From assembly GCF_002204185.1 (NCBI RefSeq), contig NZ_MXPU01000006.1, forward strand, positions 248,001 to 312,000: DNA of 64,000 nucleotides, read 5' to 3'. This document shows, in pieces, positions 8,324 to 16,027 of this stretch. Below the pieces are notes generated by a model. That model made no database searches and was not told where the DNA came from. It saw nothing but the letters and a program-made list of their open reading frames with translations. Source of the stretch: Rhizobium esperanzae. Lineage in GTDB: Bacteria; Pseudomonadota; Alphaproteobacteria; Rhizobiales; Rhizobiaceae. Made by a program: the position numbers and the translations under genes. The number at the start of each line of letters is the position of its first letter. Position 1 is the first letter of the stretch.

Positions 8324-9199
8324 TTACTCGGCAGCCGCCAGCTTGTCCTGCGTCCTGGTCTCGAAGTCGCTGGCGTCGTGGCGCTCGTGCAATTGCGTCG
8401 AGGGTTCGCCGGAGAGACGGTTGACCATCCGGCCGCGTTGAACCGCCGGCCGGCTGTGGATAGCGTCGGCCCAGCGCAGCACGTTCTTATAGTCCTCGAC
8501 CTGCAGGAACTCGGCCGCTCCGTAGGTCCAGCCCTTGACCAGTCCGCCATACCAGGGCCAGACGGCAATATCGGCGATCGTATATTGGCTGCCTGCCAGA
8601 TACTCGCTTTCGGCAAGGCGGCGATCGAGCACGTCGAGCTGACGCTTCACTTCCATGGCGAAGCGATCGATCGCATATTCGATCTTAACAGGCGCATAGG
8701 CGTAGAAATGGCCGAAGCCGCCGCCGAGATAGGGTGCACTTCCCATCTGCCAGAACAGCCAGGACAGGCATTCGGCGCGTTCGGCCGGCTCGGTCGGCAG
8801 GAAGGCGCCGAATTTTTCGGCGAGATAGGTGAGAATGGCGCCGGACTCGAAGACGCGGATCGGCTTCGGGCCGCTGCGGTCCATCAGCGCCGGGATCTTG
8901 GAATTGGGATTGACGGCGACAAAGCCGCTGCCGAACTGGTCGCCCTCGCCGATCCTGATCAGCCAGGCGTCGTACTCCGCGCCGCTATGGCCAAGGGCCA
9001 GCAGTTCCTCGAGCATGATCGTGACCTTCTGGCCGTTTGGCGTTCCGAGCGAATAAAGCTGCAGCGGGTGGCGGCCGATCGGAAGCTCCTTCTCATGTGT
9101 CGGTCCTGCTATCGGCCGGTTGATGTTGGCGAATTGGCCGCCATTCGCCTTGTTCCAAGTCCAGACCTTCGGGGGGATATAGTCGGAGGTACCGCTCAT
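8324..9199 (-). CDS. yghU: Glutathione S-transferase family protein, YghU-like disulfide-bond oxidoreductase
   Basis: A 291-residue cytoplasmic protein of the YghU/YfcG branch of the GST superfamily, whose E. coli members reduce disulfides with glutathione. The N-terminal extension 'DYIPPKVWTWN' and NINRPIAGPTHEKELP are typical of YghU. The thioredoxin-like domain follows (about 45-130, 'LQLYSLGTPNGQKVTIMLEE', 'VNPNSKIPALMD'), then the all-helical C-terminal domain. The ATG at 9199 is preceded by AGGAG at good spacing. It is monocistronic and converges with the dpp-like operon. Confidence 0.9.
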   Translation of the reverse strand: MSGTSDYIPPKVWTWNKANGGQFANINRPIAGPTHEKELPIGRHPLQLYSLGTPNGQKVTIMLEELLALGHSGAEYDAWLIRIGEGDQFGSGFVAVNPNSKIPALMDRSGPKPIRVFESGAILTYLAEKFGAFLPTEPAERAECLSWLFWQMGSAPYLGGGFGHFYAYAPVKIEYAIDRFAMEVKRQLDVLDRRLAESEYLAGSQYTIADIAVWPWYGGLVKGWTYGAAEFLQVEDYKNVLRWADAIHSRPAVQRGRMVNRLSGEPSTQLHERHDASDFETRTQDKLAAAE

Positions 9200-9354
9200 C
9201 TTTCAAACTCCTGGCATCGATCAGACAGAGCGCGACGCCGGTTGGGTCGCCGCATTTTTCCTGACATAGCAGAGGCGGTGAGGTTTTGTCACAGCTATCG
9301 GGGCGGCTTCACGCAATCGTCAGAGCCTTGGCAAAGTCGAGCAAAACGGCCGGT

Positions 9355-9505
9355 TCAGGCTGTGCCCTCGCCTTCATGATTGACCGCCGTCCGCGTGCCG
9401 GAGGAGAACATGATCAGGGCGAAGGGCGGTTCGGTGCCGAGCGCGCGCCCGGTGACGGATATTGCGGGGAATGCGGATAGCATCGCCAGCTTCGAGCCGA
9501 TAAAG
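9355..9505 (-). pseudogene. Remnant of a cupin-domain gene (C-terminal part only, frameshifted)
   Basis: Reading the minus strand from about 9505, one frame gives YRLEAGDAIRIPRNIRHRA, a cupin beta-barrel motif. From about 9445 the match continues in another frame as LGTEPPFALIMFSSGTRTAV to a stop at 9355. The two pieces together look like the last 50 residues of a small cupin protein broken by one frameshift. No start, ribosome site or N-terminal half is present. The remnant ends exactly where the plus-strand remnant of another gene begins, which points to a deletion. The family assignment is by motif only. Confidence 0.55.
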
Positions 9506-9689
9506 GGCGCGAGGTCCGTGCGCGACGACATTATCGTGCTCTGCCATGGCGGGCCCGATCGCCATGCCTGCGGATGCGGCCTATGTGCCTGCCCGCTGCA
9601 AGGACAGCTTTTATAGCGCCAGTTCGATGGAACGTCTGCCGACCGAGGTCGCGATCCGGGCGCAGGTCGAGGACTTCGCGAAAATATAA
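9506..9689 (+). pseudogene. Remnant of a phosphoenolpyruvate-hydrolase-type TIM-barrel gene (C-terminal part, frameshifted)
   Basis: The plus strand encodes ARSVRDDIIVLCHGGP up to 9556. After one extra G at about 9557 the match resumes as IAMPADAAYVPARCKDSF and SASSMERLPTEVAI, ending at a stop at 9687-9689. This is the conserved C-terminal end of the TIM-barrel 'phosphoenolpyruvate hydrolase' family (HGGPIAMP...GASSMERLPTE). About two-thirds of the gene is missing and the frame is broken, so it cannot be functional. It abuts the minus-strand cupin remnant head to head. Confidence 0.7.
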
Positions 9690-9755
9690 GCACGCTCGGA
9701 ACGGCCGCACGCCAGCTACCGGCGCCTCTGGTAGGGCACCGGCGAAGAGGGGGAA

Positions 9756-10616
9756 CTATGGCATGACCATCGCGCCGGTATCGGAGGGTGTTTGGATCTC
9801 GTCCAACTGCCTGACGAGTGTGCGGCTGCCTTCCACGTCCGCTGCCAGCCTGGAGAAAAGATCAGCCATGCCCTGAAAAATAGTTGCCGCCGGATCGTCC
9901 TCTCCGAGGAAATCGGCGATCTCCCGCATTTCGGCAACCCATCGATAGGCCTTCGGATACATGTCGGGAATGGATTTCGACAGCTTCCTGTCGACATCGG
10001 GAAGGCTTTCGGCGAGTTCGGCCTTCAGGCTTTCGGCCGCGCCCGAGCGGGAAGCGGCAAGCAGCATCGCAGCGCCGAGACCGATAAAACCCTTGTTGAT
10101 GCCGGCATAACACATCTTCAGCGCTGAAGCGGCGCCGAGCGATCCATCGAGCCTGCGGACCTGCAAGCCGCAATCTTCGAGCAGTCTGCTTCGCTCGGCC
10201 GCATCGCCACTGATATAGATGGTCGGCCCTGATTTGCCGGCAACCGGAGGTCCGCCGATGATGGCGCCGTCCAGCACCGTCATCCCGCTGCCGTCGAATC
10301 GGGCCGCAAGCGCCTGCATCGTCTTGGGTGCAATCGCATTGAGGTCGATGAAGGGTGGCGCCGGCGTCTTAGCCGATATGTCCGCAACCAGTTCGGCGAC
10401 CTTCATTGCCTCAGCCGGCGGAACGATCGACAGGATCAGCTCGGCCTCGGTCAGCTCCTCGCGGCCAACCGGCACCATGCCGGCTGTCTTGGCTCGCACG
10501 ATCGTCTGCTCGCTTCGGCCCTCGAGGCAAGTCAGCACCGTAGCGCCATGCTCGATCAACCGTTTGGCGACTGCGCTTCCCATTGCGCCCGCTCCGATAA
10601 TAGCAAAGTTCGGCAT
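9756..10616 (-). CDS. NAD(P)-dependent 6-phosphogluconate/3-hydroxyisobutyrate dehydrogenase-like oxidoreductase (DUF1932 type)
   Basis: A 286-residue dehydrogenase. The Rossmann fold starts at residue 3 with IIGAGAMGSAVAKRL (GxGxxG) and the N-terminal domain covers about 1-165. The C-terminal helical domain carries 'ALKMCYAGINKGFIGL', as in the DUF1932 group, with the Lys in the usual catalytic helix. The substrate is probably a 3-hydroxy acid, but the sequence does not name it. The ATG at 10616 has GAGG at 7-nt spacing. It stands alone between the pseudogene scar and the divergent stress gene. Confidence 0.85.
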   Translation of the reverse strand: MPNFAIIGAGAMGSAVAKRLIEHGATVLTCLEGRSEQTIVRAKTAGMVPVGREELTEAELILSIVPPAEAMKVAELVADISAKTPAPPFIDLNAIAPKTMQALAARFDGSGMTVLDGAIIGGPPVAGKSGPTIYISGDAAERSRLLEDCGLQVRRLDGSLGAASALKMCYAGINKGFIGLGAAMLLAASRSGAAESLKAELAESLPDVDRKLSKSIPDMYPKAYRWVAEMREIADFLGEDDPAATIFQGMADLFSRLAADVEGSRTLVRQLDEIQTPSDTGAMVMP

Positions 10617-10746
10617 CTGAAACCTCGATGTTGTGACGGCACCGCATGAGAGCTACCGCCGATGGGACGGTCGTCAACTGCGACAATGCGGCTGAATTCT
10701 CGTCTTGAGGCGGGCGATAGTTGCCATATGCCGGCGGCAGTCCGGC

Positions 10747-10787
10747 TTGACTTTAGTCAAAGCAGGCGCTGTCGATAGCGCTATGAT
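10747..10787 (+). promoter_or_regulatory. FixK/FnrN (FNR-type) box and -10 element ahead of the universal stress gene
   Basis: TTGACTTTAGTCAA at 10747-10760 is a perfect inverted repeat of the form TTGAC-N4-GTCAA, matching the anaerobox bound by FNR, FixK and FnrN. A -10-like TATGAT lies at 10782-10787. If transcription starts near 10795 the box is centred at about -41.5, the classic position for activation by this family. The geometry strongly suggests microaerobic induction of the gene at 10824. Confidence 0.75.
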
Positions 10788-10823
10788 CAGGGAAATGACT
10801 CGCATTCGAGGATATTGATTTCA

Positions 10824-11291
10824 ATGTATCGCACGATCATCTGCTGCATCGGCATGGGCTCGAGACAGACCGCCAAGCGTCTGCTGCACCGGGCTGCGGC
10901 GCTGGTGGACGAAGGCGGAACGATCGTCGTCATGCACGTCCTCGAAAATATCCCGCGCCACCACCTGACCGAGATCCCCGAGGAATTCGAGACGGCTGCC
11001 ATTATCGACGCCGAACGCAAACTTGCGTCGCTGTGCAAGGAGCTGGACATCCGGGCGATGATCGAGGTTCGCATCGGCGTTGCCGCCTCGCTGCTGGTGT
11101 CGACCGCCAGGGAGAGGTCGGCCGATCTCATCCTGCTGTCATCCCACGTGCCCGATATCACCGACTATGTCTTCTCCTCGATCGTCGAGAAGGTCGTGCG
11201 CCATGCAGAGTGCTCGGTTCTCATCGACCGGCGCCGCGACCATGCCGGTGAAGACTCTGCGGCTCAAACAGAAGACGTCGCTTCGCTCTGA
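10824..11291 (+). CDS. Universal stress protein, UspA family
   Basis: A 155-residue cytoplasmic UspA-fold protein. It begins YRTIICCIGMG, has a central VVMHVLEN strand and ends with the family's nucleotide-binding-type C-terminal region (LILLSSHVP ... SSIVEKVVRHAECSVLI). The spacing resembles the GxxG-S/T-x2-V element, but the glycines are largely replaced, so ATP binding is uncertain. I chose the ATG at 10824; a TTG at 10815 is the alternative. An FNR-type promoter lies directly upstream. The next gene, cbpA, is 130 bp downstream on the same strand. Confidence 0.88.
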   Translation: MYRTIICCIGMGSRQTAKRLLHRAAALVDEGGTIVVMHVLENIPRHHLTEIPEEFETAAIIDAERKLASLCKELDIRAMIEVRIGVAASLLVSTARERSADLILLSSHVPDITDYVFSSIVEKVVRHAECSVLIDRRRDHAGEDSAAQTEDVASL

Positions 11292-11421
11292 TCCTGCGAG
11301 CTCCGCTGATCATGCACGACTGGTTTCTTGAGGTTTGACCACCCCCTCCCCTGCGGCGGCCCGGCAACCTATATCAATCCCAACCCAACCAGCAGTATTC
11401 ACTGCCCGACCGGAGATATGC

Positions 11422-12336
11422 ATGAGCCAGGATCCCTATGAGCTTCTGGGCGTGAAGCGGGATGCGACGCAGAAGGATATTCAGAGCGCCTTCCGCAAGC
11501 TCGCCAAGAAACTTCACCCCGACCTCAACCCCGGCGACAAACACGCCGAGGAAAGGTTCAAGGAAATTTCGACAGCCTACGAGATTTTGAGCGATGAGGA
11601 AAAGCGCGGCCGCTTCGACCGCGGCGAGATCGATATGTCGGGCGCCGAGCGGGCCCAGCGCAACTATTATCGCGAATATGCCTCGGCAAGCGGTCCCAAC
11701 GATCCCTATCACAACAGCGCCGGCTTCGCCGATTTCGGCGATGCCGATGACATCTTTGCGAGCTTCTTTTCACGCCGCACCGGCGGTGGCCGGTCGCGCA
11801 GCCAGGGTCAGGATCGGCGGTTCTCCATGGAGGTCGATTTCCTCGAGGCCGTCAACGGCGCCAAAACCGAGGTCAAGTTTCCCAATGGCCCCGCGCTCGA
11901 GGTGCAGATCCCGCCGGGAACCCGCGACGGCCAGACCTTGCGGCTGCGCGGCAAGGGTGAGCCGGGCATCGGGGGCGGGCCAGCGGGCGATGCGCTGATC
12001 GAAATCCGCGTGCGGCCGCATCGCTTCTTCACGCGTGACGGCGACGACATCCGCCTGGAGCTGCCGATTTCGCTCAGCGAAGCGGTGCTCGGCGGCAAGG
12101 TTCGCGCACCGACGCCGTCCGGACCTGTCAGTCTGACGCTGCCGCCGCATTCCAACACCGGCAAAGTGCTGCGTCTCAAAGGCAAGGGTGTTCCCAAACG
12201 CGGCGGCGGGCACGGTGACGTCTATGTCTCGCTGAAGATCGTATTGCCCGATCGCCCCGACAACCGGCTCACGTCTCTGGTGGAGGAATGGGCGGCCGCA
12301 CATCCATACGATCCGAGGAAGAACATGGAGGCCTGA
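11422..12336 (+). CDS. cbpA: DnaJ-class co-chaperone, CbpA-like
   Basis: A 304-residue J-domain protein. The J domain is at 4-70 with the HPD tripeptide at residues 32-34, followed by a Gly/Phe-poor linker and the two beta-rich C-terminal substrate-binding domains of the CbpA/DnaJ class. There is no zinc-finger region, so it is CbpA rather than DnaJ. It would stimulate DnaK and may bind DNA. The start at 11422 is supported by GGAG at 6-nt spacing; the longer open frame back to 11335 has no support. The modulator cbpM follows immediately. Confidence 0.92.
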   Translation: MSQDPYELLGVKRDATQKDIQSAFRKLAKKLHPDLNPGDKHAEERFKEISTAYEILSDEEKRGRFDRGEIDMSGAERAQRNYYREYASASGPNDPYHNSAGFADFGDADDIFASFFSRRTGGGRSRSQGQDRRFSMEVDFLEAVNGAKTEVKFPNGPALEVQIPPGTRDGQTLRLRGKGEPGIGGGPAGDALIEIRVRPHRFFTRDGDDIRLELPISLSEAVLGGKVRAPTPSGPVSLTLPPHSNTGKVLRLKGKGVPKRGGGHGDVYVSLKIVLPDRPDNRLTSLVEEWAAAHPYDPRKNMEA

Positions 12337-12338
12337 TC

Positions 12339-12662
12339 ATGGATGATCTCGAATTCCGTCTTTGCTTGAAAATCGATGTCGTCCAGCTCGATTTCTGGGT
12401 CGAACAGGGCTGGCTGATCCCGGAGACGTCGAGTGGGCAGCGACGGTTTCGCGACGCCGACGTCGCCCGCGCGAGGCTCATTCTGGACCTGATGGGTGAT
12501 ATGGGCGTCAACGAAGCCGGCGTCGATATTGTCATGGAACTGGTGGACGAGTTGCACGGTCTGCGCGGAACAATGGATAAGTTGATGACCGCCATCGGCA
12601 GGCAGGAGCGCGATGTTCGGCGCCGGCTGTTCGAGAGCCTGGAGGATCTCGATCGGTCTTAA
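12339..12662 (+). CDS. cbpM: CbpM-like chaperone modulator (MerR-fold)
   Basis: A 107-residue protein starting two bases after the cbpA stop, with GGAGG at 7-nt spacing. The sequence 'FWVEQGWLIPE' then 'RRFRDADVARARLILDL' is the MerR-like winged-helix pattern of CbpM, the specific partner that inhibits the J domain of CbpA. The C-terminal half is helical and probably coiled-coil. It forms a two-gene unit with cbpA and converges on the lipid operon, 18 bp away. Confidence 0.85.
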   Translation: MDDLEFRLCLKIDVVQLDFWVEQGWLIPETSSGQRRFRDADVARARLILDLMGDMGVNEAGVDIVMELVDELHGLRGTMDKLMTAIGRQERDVRRRLFESLEDLDRS

Positions 12663-12680
12663 CACGACCGCGCGTCGCGC

Positions 12681-13610
12681 CTATGTCGTGAACCAATAGC
12701 GGACGATGTGGAAGAACAACGGTGCTGAGAATGTGATGGAATCCAGGCGGTCGAGCACGCCGCCATGGCCCTCGATCACATAGCCCCAGTCCTTGGCATT
12801 GAGATCGCGTTTGATCGCCGAGAGCACGAAGCCGCCGAAGAAGCCCGCGACAACGATGACCGTGCTCACGGCCGCCGCCTGCAGCGGCGAGAACGGCGTC
12901 AGACGATAGAGCAACGTTCCCAGAAGGATGGCAGAGGCGCCGCCGCCGATGAGGCCTTCGAGCGTTTTCGACGGGCTGATGTTCGGCGAGAAGCGATGTT
13001 TTCCCAGAAGCTTGCCCCAGACATACTGGAAGACATCGCTGAGCTGGACGACGATAACCAGATAGACGAGAAGAGGCGCCGAGGGTGTGCCGGTCTGCAG
13101 CATGAGGAGCGCGGGGGCATGGCTGATCGAATAGACCGTCAGCATCAAGCCCCATTGCACTCTTGCGGTGCGCGCCAGGAATTCGCTGACGTCCCCCGTC
13201 AGGGTCGCCACCGCCGGCAGGATCAGGAAGGCATAGACGGGGATGAAGATCGAAAAGAGGCCATACCACGCCGTTCCGAGCAACACGTAGTGAAGCGGCA
13301 GGACCACGAAGAAGGACAGGAAGAGCGCCTGGTGATCGCCGCGCCGTGAGGGTGTCAACGTCCAGAACTCGCGAAGCGCCATGAAGGATAGGAATGCGAA
13401 CAGAATGACCGTCGCCGTATCGCCGAGCAGGATCGCGCCGCCGAAGACCCCGACCATGATCCACCAGGAGCGGATACGGGCATTGAGGTTGTGGACGGTG
13501 GCGACGGAGCCGGGCTCGGTTGCGCGCCGTTGAAGGATGAAGCCGATGGCCGACGCGACGGCGAGCAGGCCGAGGATCGCGGCCAGCACGATGGAGAAAA
13601 AGCTGGTCAT
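12681..13610 (-). CDS. Phosphatidate cytidylyltransferase (CdsA-like)
   Basis: A 309-residue membrane protein making CDP-diacylglycerol from CTP and phosphatidate. It has about eight hydrophobic segments and, near the C-terminus, the full CDS signature: SAIKRDLNAKDWG followed by GHGGVLDRLDS. The start is the ATG at 13610, overlapping the upstream acyltransferase stop. It is longer than and distinct from the housekeeping cdsA, which normally sits near frr/uppS/dxr. Here it is the third gene of a small lipid operon and probably serves the neighbouring CDP-alcohol transferase. Confidence 0.9.
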   Translation of the reverse strand: MTSFFSIVLAAILGLLAVASAIGFILQRRATEPGSVATVHNLNARIRSWWIMVGVFGGAILLGDTATVILFAFLSFMALREFWTLTPSRRGDHQALFLSFFVVLPLHYVLLGTAWYGLFSIFIPVYAFLILPAVATLTGDVSEFLARTARVQWGLMLTVYSISHAPALLMLQTGTPSAPLLVYLVIVVQLSDVFQYVWGKLLGKHRFSPNISPSKTLEGLIGGGASAILLGTLLYRLTPFSPLQAAAVSTVIVVAGFFGGFVLSAIKRDLNAKDWGYVIEGHGGVLDRLDSITFSAPLFFHIVRYWFTT

Positions 13611-14227
13611 GCGGCGGGGCCTCCGTCGGCGAGCTCGATGACCGCAGCGCGGGCGCGGACTAGGAACGCACCCTTTTCCTCGCCCGGTTCGACGCGCAGC
13701 GGCTTGCCGAACCGCGCCGTGCAGGTGATCGGGACGATCAGCATGCTTCCCTTCGGCAGGATGCGCTGAAGGTTGTCGAGATGAATCGGCACGAGGTCGA
13801 CATCGGGAAAACGGCAAGCAAGGCGATAGATGCCGCTGCGGAACGGAGCGATCTCGTCACTGGAGCTTCTCGTTCCTTCCGGAAAGATCAGGACCGAACG
13901 CCCCTCCTCGAGCAGGCGCTCGACCGGCGCCAGCGGATTGCTGTCGGGCAGAGGCTTGCGGTCTATCAGGACAGCACGCAGGCCTTTTTCCGCGATGAAA
14001 CGGAGAAAGGCGTTGGTTCCCCAATAATCGCGGGCCGCGACCGGATGGGTCAGCCGGCGCACCTGCCACGGCAGGGCGGCCATGACGGCGACGGTATCGA
14101 CATGGCTGTTGTGATTGGCGAAATAAATGCGGCGGGTCGGATCGGGGGTGCAGCCCCGCCATTCGCTTCGGGCGCCGACCACAATACGGACGAACAGCAC
14201 GAGAAGACGACGGATGAGCGCGATCAT
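13607..14227 (-). CDS. 1-acyl-glycerol-3-phosphate acyltransferase-like (PlsC family)
   Basis: A 206-residue acyltransferase with an N-terminal membrane segment, the catalytic NHNSHVD (NHxxxxD box, about residue 39) and FPEGTRSSS (motif III, about 118). It would transfer an acyl chain to a lysophospholipid at the inner membrane. The start at 14227 overlaps the upstream stop at 14224, and its own stop overlaps the CdsA-like start, so translation of the three genes is coupled. Confidence 0.9.
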   Translation of the reverse strand: MIALIRRLLVLFVRIVVGARSEWRGCTPDPTRRIYFANHNSHVDTVAVMAALPWQVRRLTHPVAARDYWGTNAFLRFIAEKGLRAVLIDRKPLPDSNPLAPVERLLEEGRSVLIFPEGTRSSSDEIAPFRSGIYRLACRFPDVDLVPIHLDNLQRILPKGSMLIVPITCTARFGKPLRVEPGEEKGAFLVRARAAVIELADGGPAA

Positions 14228-14874
14228 AGTCTCTCCAGTGAGCGGGCAAGTCTCGTCATACGTGTAATGCAGGTGACGAGGCTGCCGGCCGCGATGATGG
14301 CGGAGGCGATGAGCAGCGACCAACGGCTGGGCGATATCAGCATCTCCAAGCTCTGGGTGAGGAGGCCCGTCGTCAACACCGCCATGCGGCGTTGCTTGGC
14401 CATGATGCCGCTGAAATCCTGAGGCAGACCGACCGCTCCTCCGAAGACCCTGATATAGGCGGTGAGTGCGGCGAGCAACGCCGACAGCCAGCCGATGGAG
14501 GGAATGCCGCAGGCATAACCGGCGGCGACAAGCAGCAGGCTGTCGGCGACCCGGTCAGGGAATTCGTTGTAGATCGGCCCGCTCTTGGTTTTTTTGCCGC
14601 CTTCGATGGCGACCATCCCGTCCAGCAAGTTGCAAACGAGCCGCAGTTGCACCGAGATTGCCGCGCCGATCATGGCGATCGGATGTGTCGAGAACAGGAT
14701 GAGTGCCGCACCGAGGCCGGCAAAGACGATCGAGAAAAGCGAAATGCTGTTCGGTGTCACGCCACTGCGCGCCAGCCATGCGCTCAAGCCAATCGCCCAG
14801 GACGACGACCGGCTCGCGATCGGTCGCCGCGTGGCGTCCTCTTCTTCACCCATCCTCATTTCCCCCGACCCCAT
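14224..14874 (-). CDS. CDP-alcohol phosphatidyltransferase family protein with divergent active-site motif
   Basis: A 216-residue membrane protein, first gene of the lipid operon. The CDP-OH-P transferase motif (DxxDGxxAR-x8-GxxxDxxxD) is present but changed: N82 replaces the first Asp, I90 the Arg and N103 the second Gly, while D85, G86, A89, D107 and D111 remain. It has four to six hydrophobic segments. The head-group acceptor is unknown. The adjacent acyltransferase and CdsA-like genes provide the substrates of such an enzyme. E. coli ynbA-ynbB is a loose parallel. The exact start is uncertain: ATGs at 14874 and 14853 are both possible. Confidence 0.82.
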   Translation of the reverse strand: MGSGEMRMGEEEDATRRPIASRSSSWAIGLSAWLARSGVTPNSISLFSIVFAGLGAALILFSTHPIAMIGAAISVQLRLVCNLLDGMVAIEGGKKTKSGPIYNEFPDRVADSLLLVAAGYACGIPSIGWLSALLAALTAYIRVFGGAVGLPQDFSGIMAKQRRMAVLTTGLLTQSLEMLISPSRWSLLIASAIIAAGSLVTCITRMTRLARSLERL

Positions 14875-14971
14875 ATTCTAATGCATATCCTGCCAATGTC
14901 GTTGCGCCAAGCCCTCGTTCCTTCTGCCGGTCGCGGCGGCCATCAGCCTGATTTTTAAGCTGGTTCTCTGC

Positions 14972-15015
14972 TTGACACCTTTTTGGGCGCTACTATGATT
15001 TTTGAACCAGATGGT
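14972..15015 (+). promoter_or_regulatory. Sigma70-type promoter of the BMP importer operon, with a small palindrome
   Basis: TTGACA at 14972-14977 and TATGAT at 14994-14999 are separated by 16 bp, a near-consensus promoter. Just downstream, ACCAGATGGT (15006-15015) is a 10-bp palindrome overlapping the expected transcription start, a plausible repressor site (GntR-like in appearance). The operator reading is weak; the promoter reading is good. Confidence 0.6.
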
Positions 15016-15032
15016 AAAAAGGGGAACAATCA

Positions 15033-16019
15033 ATGACCAAGGACATGCTGATTTCACGCCGGGCAGTGATCGCGTCGGGCATTGCGCTTGGCGTCAGTGG
15101 CTTCGCGCCGCTCGCAAGGGCGGCTGCGCCCCTGAAAGTTGCCGGCATCCATGCCTCACCGGTTGAAAATGCCTGGAACTCCTGTCTGCACAAGGCCCTC
15201 CAGGACGCGGCCAAGGACGGCGTCATCGAATATGTCTTCTCCGAAGGCGTCTCCGGCACAGATTATCCCCGCGCCATGCGCGAATATGCCGAACAGGGCA
15301 ACAAGCTGATTATCGGCGAGGCCTATGCAGTGGAGAAGGAGGCCCGGCAAGTCGCGGCCGATTACCCGGATACCGCTTTCGTATTGGGTTCGAGCGGCGA
15401 GCAGGCCGGCGACAATTTCGGTGTCTTCGGCACCTGGAACCACGACGGCGCCTATCTGGCCGGCATGCTTGCGGGCAAGATGACCAAGTCGAACGTCGTC
15501 GGTTCGGTCGGCGCCATCCCGATCCCCGAGGTCAACATGCTGATCAACGCCTTTGCCGCGGGCGTCAAGGCCGTCAACCCCGACGCCAAACACCTGGTCT
15601 CGTTCATCGGCACCTTCTTCGATCCGCCGAAGGCCCGCGAGGCCGGTCTTGCCCAAATCGACGCCGGCGCCGACATCCTGTTCGGCGAGCGCATCGGCAC
15701 GGCCGATGCCGCCAAGGAACGCGGCATCAAGTCGATCGGCTCGCTGATCGATTACACGCCGCGTTATCCCGATACGGTGTTTGCCAATGCCATGTGGTAT
15801 TTCCGCCCGATCCTCAATGCCGCGATTGCCGACGTCGCTGCCGGCAAACCGGTCGGTAGGAACTACACGTCCTACGGCCTGATGAAGGAAGGCGGCAGCG
15901 ATATCGTCTTCGTCAAGGGTGTTGCGCCTGCCGAGGCGGAGGCGGCGATGGAAGCCAAGCGGGCGGAGATCAAGGCCGGCACCTTCGAGGTTCCGAAGAT
16001 GATGGAAGAGCCGAAGTAG
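15033..16019 (+). CDS. BMP-family ABC transporter substrate-binding protein
   Basis: A 328-residue periplasmic protein of the basic membrane protein (BMP/PnrA) family, which binds nucleosides or similar ring compounds. The N-terminus has a Tat-like ISRRAVIASG followed by a hydrophobic core and a likely cut near AARA/AAP. Family features include 'SPVENAWN', 'YAEQGNKLIIGEAYAVE' and 'FGVFGTWNHDGAYLAGMLAGK'. There is no lipobox Cys. It is the first gene of an operon with an amidase, an ATPase, two permeases and an amidohydrolase. Confidence 0.9.
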   Translation: MTKDMLISRRAVIASGIALGVSGFAPLARAAAPLKVAGIHASPVENAWNSCLHKALQDAAKDGVIEYVFSEGVSGTDYPRAMREYAEQGNKLIIGEAYAVEKEARQVAADYPDTAFVLGSSGEQAGDNFGVFGTWNHDGAYLAGMLAGKMTKSNVVGSVGAIPIPEVNMLINAFAAGVKAVNPDAKHLVSFIGTFFDPPKAREAGLAQIDAGADILFGERIGTADAAKERGIKSIGSLIDYTPRYPDTVFANAMWYFRPILNAAIADVAAGKPVGRNYTSYGLMKEGGSDIVFVKGVAPAEAEAAMEAKRAEIKAGTFEVPKMMEEPK

Positions 16020-16027
16020 TTCGGCTG

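Noticed and set aside
14997..15018. Longer operator around ACCAGATGGT in the BMP promoter
   Set aside because: The flanking T- and A-runs are not in symmetric register, so only the 10-bp core is symmetric.
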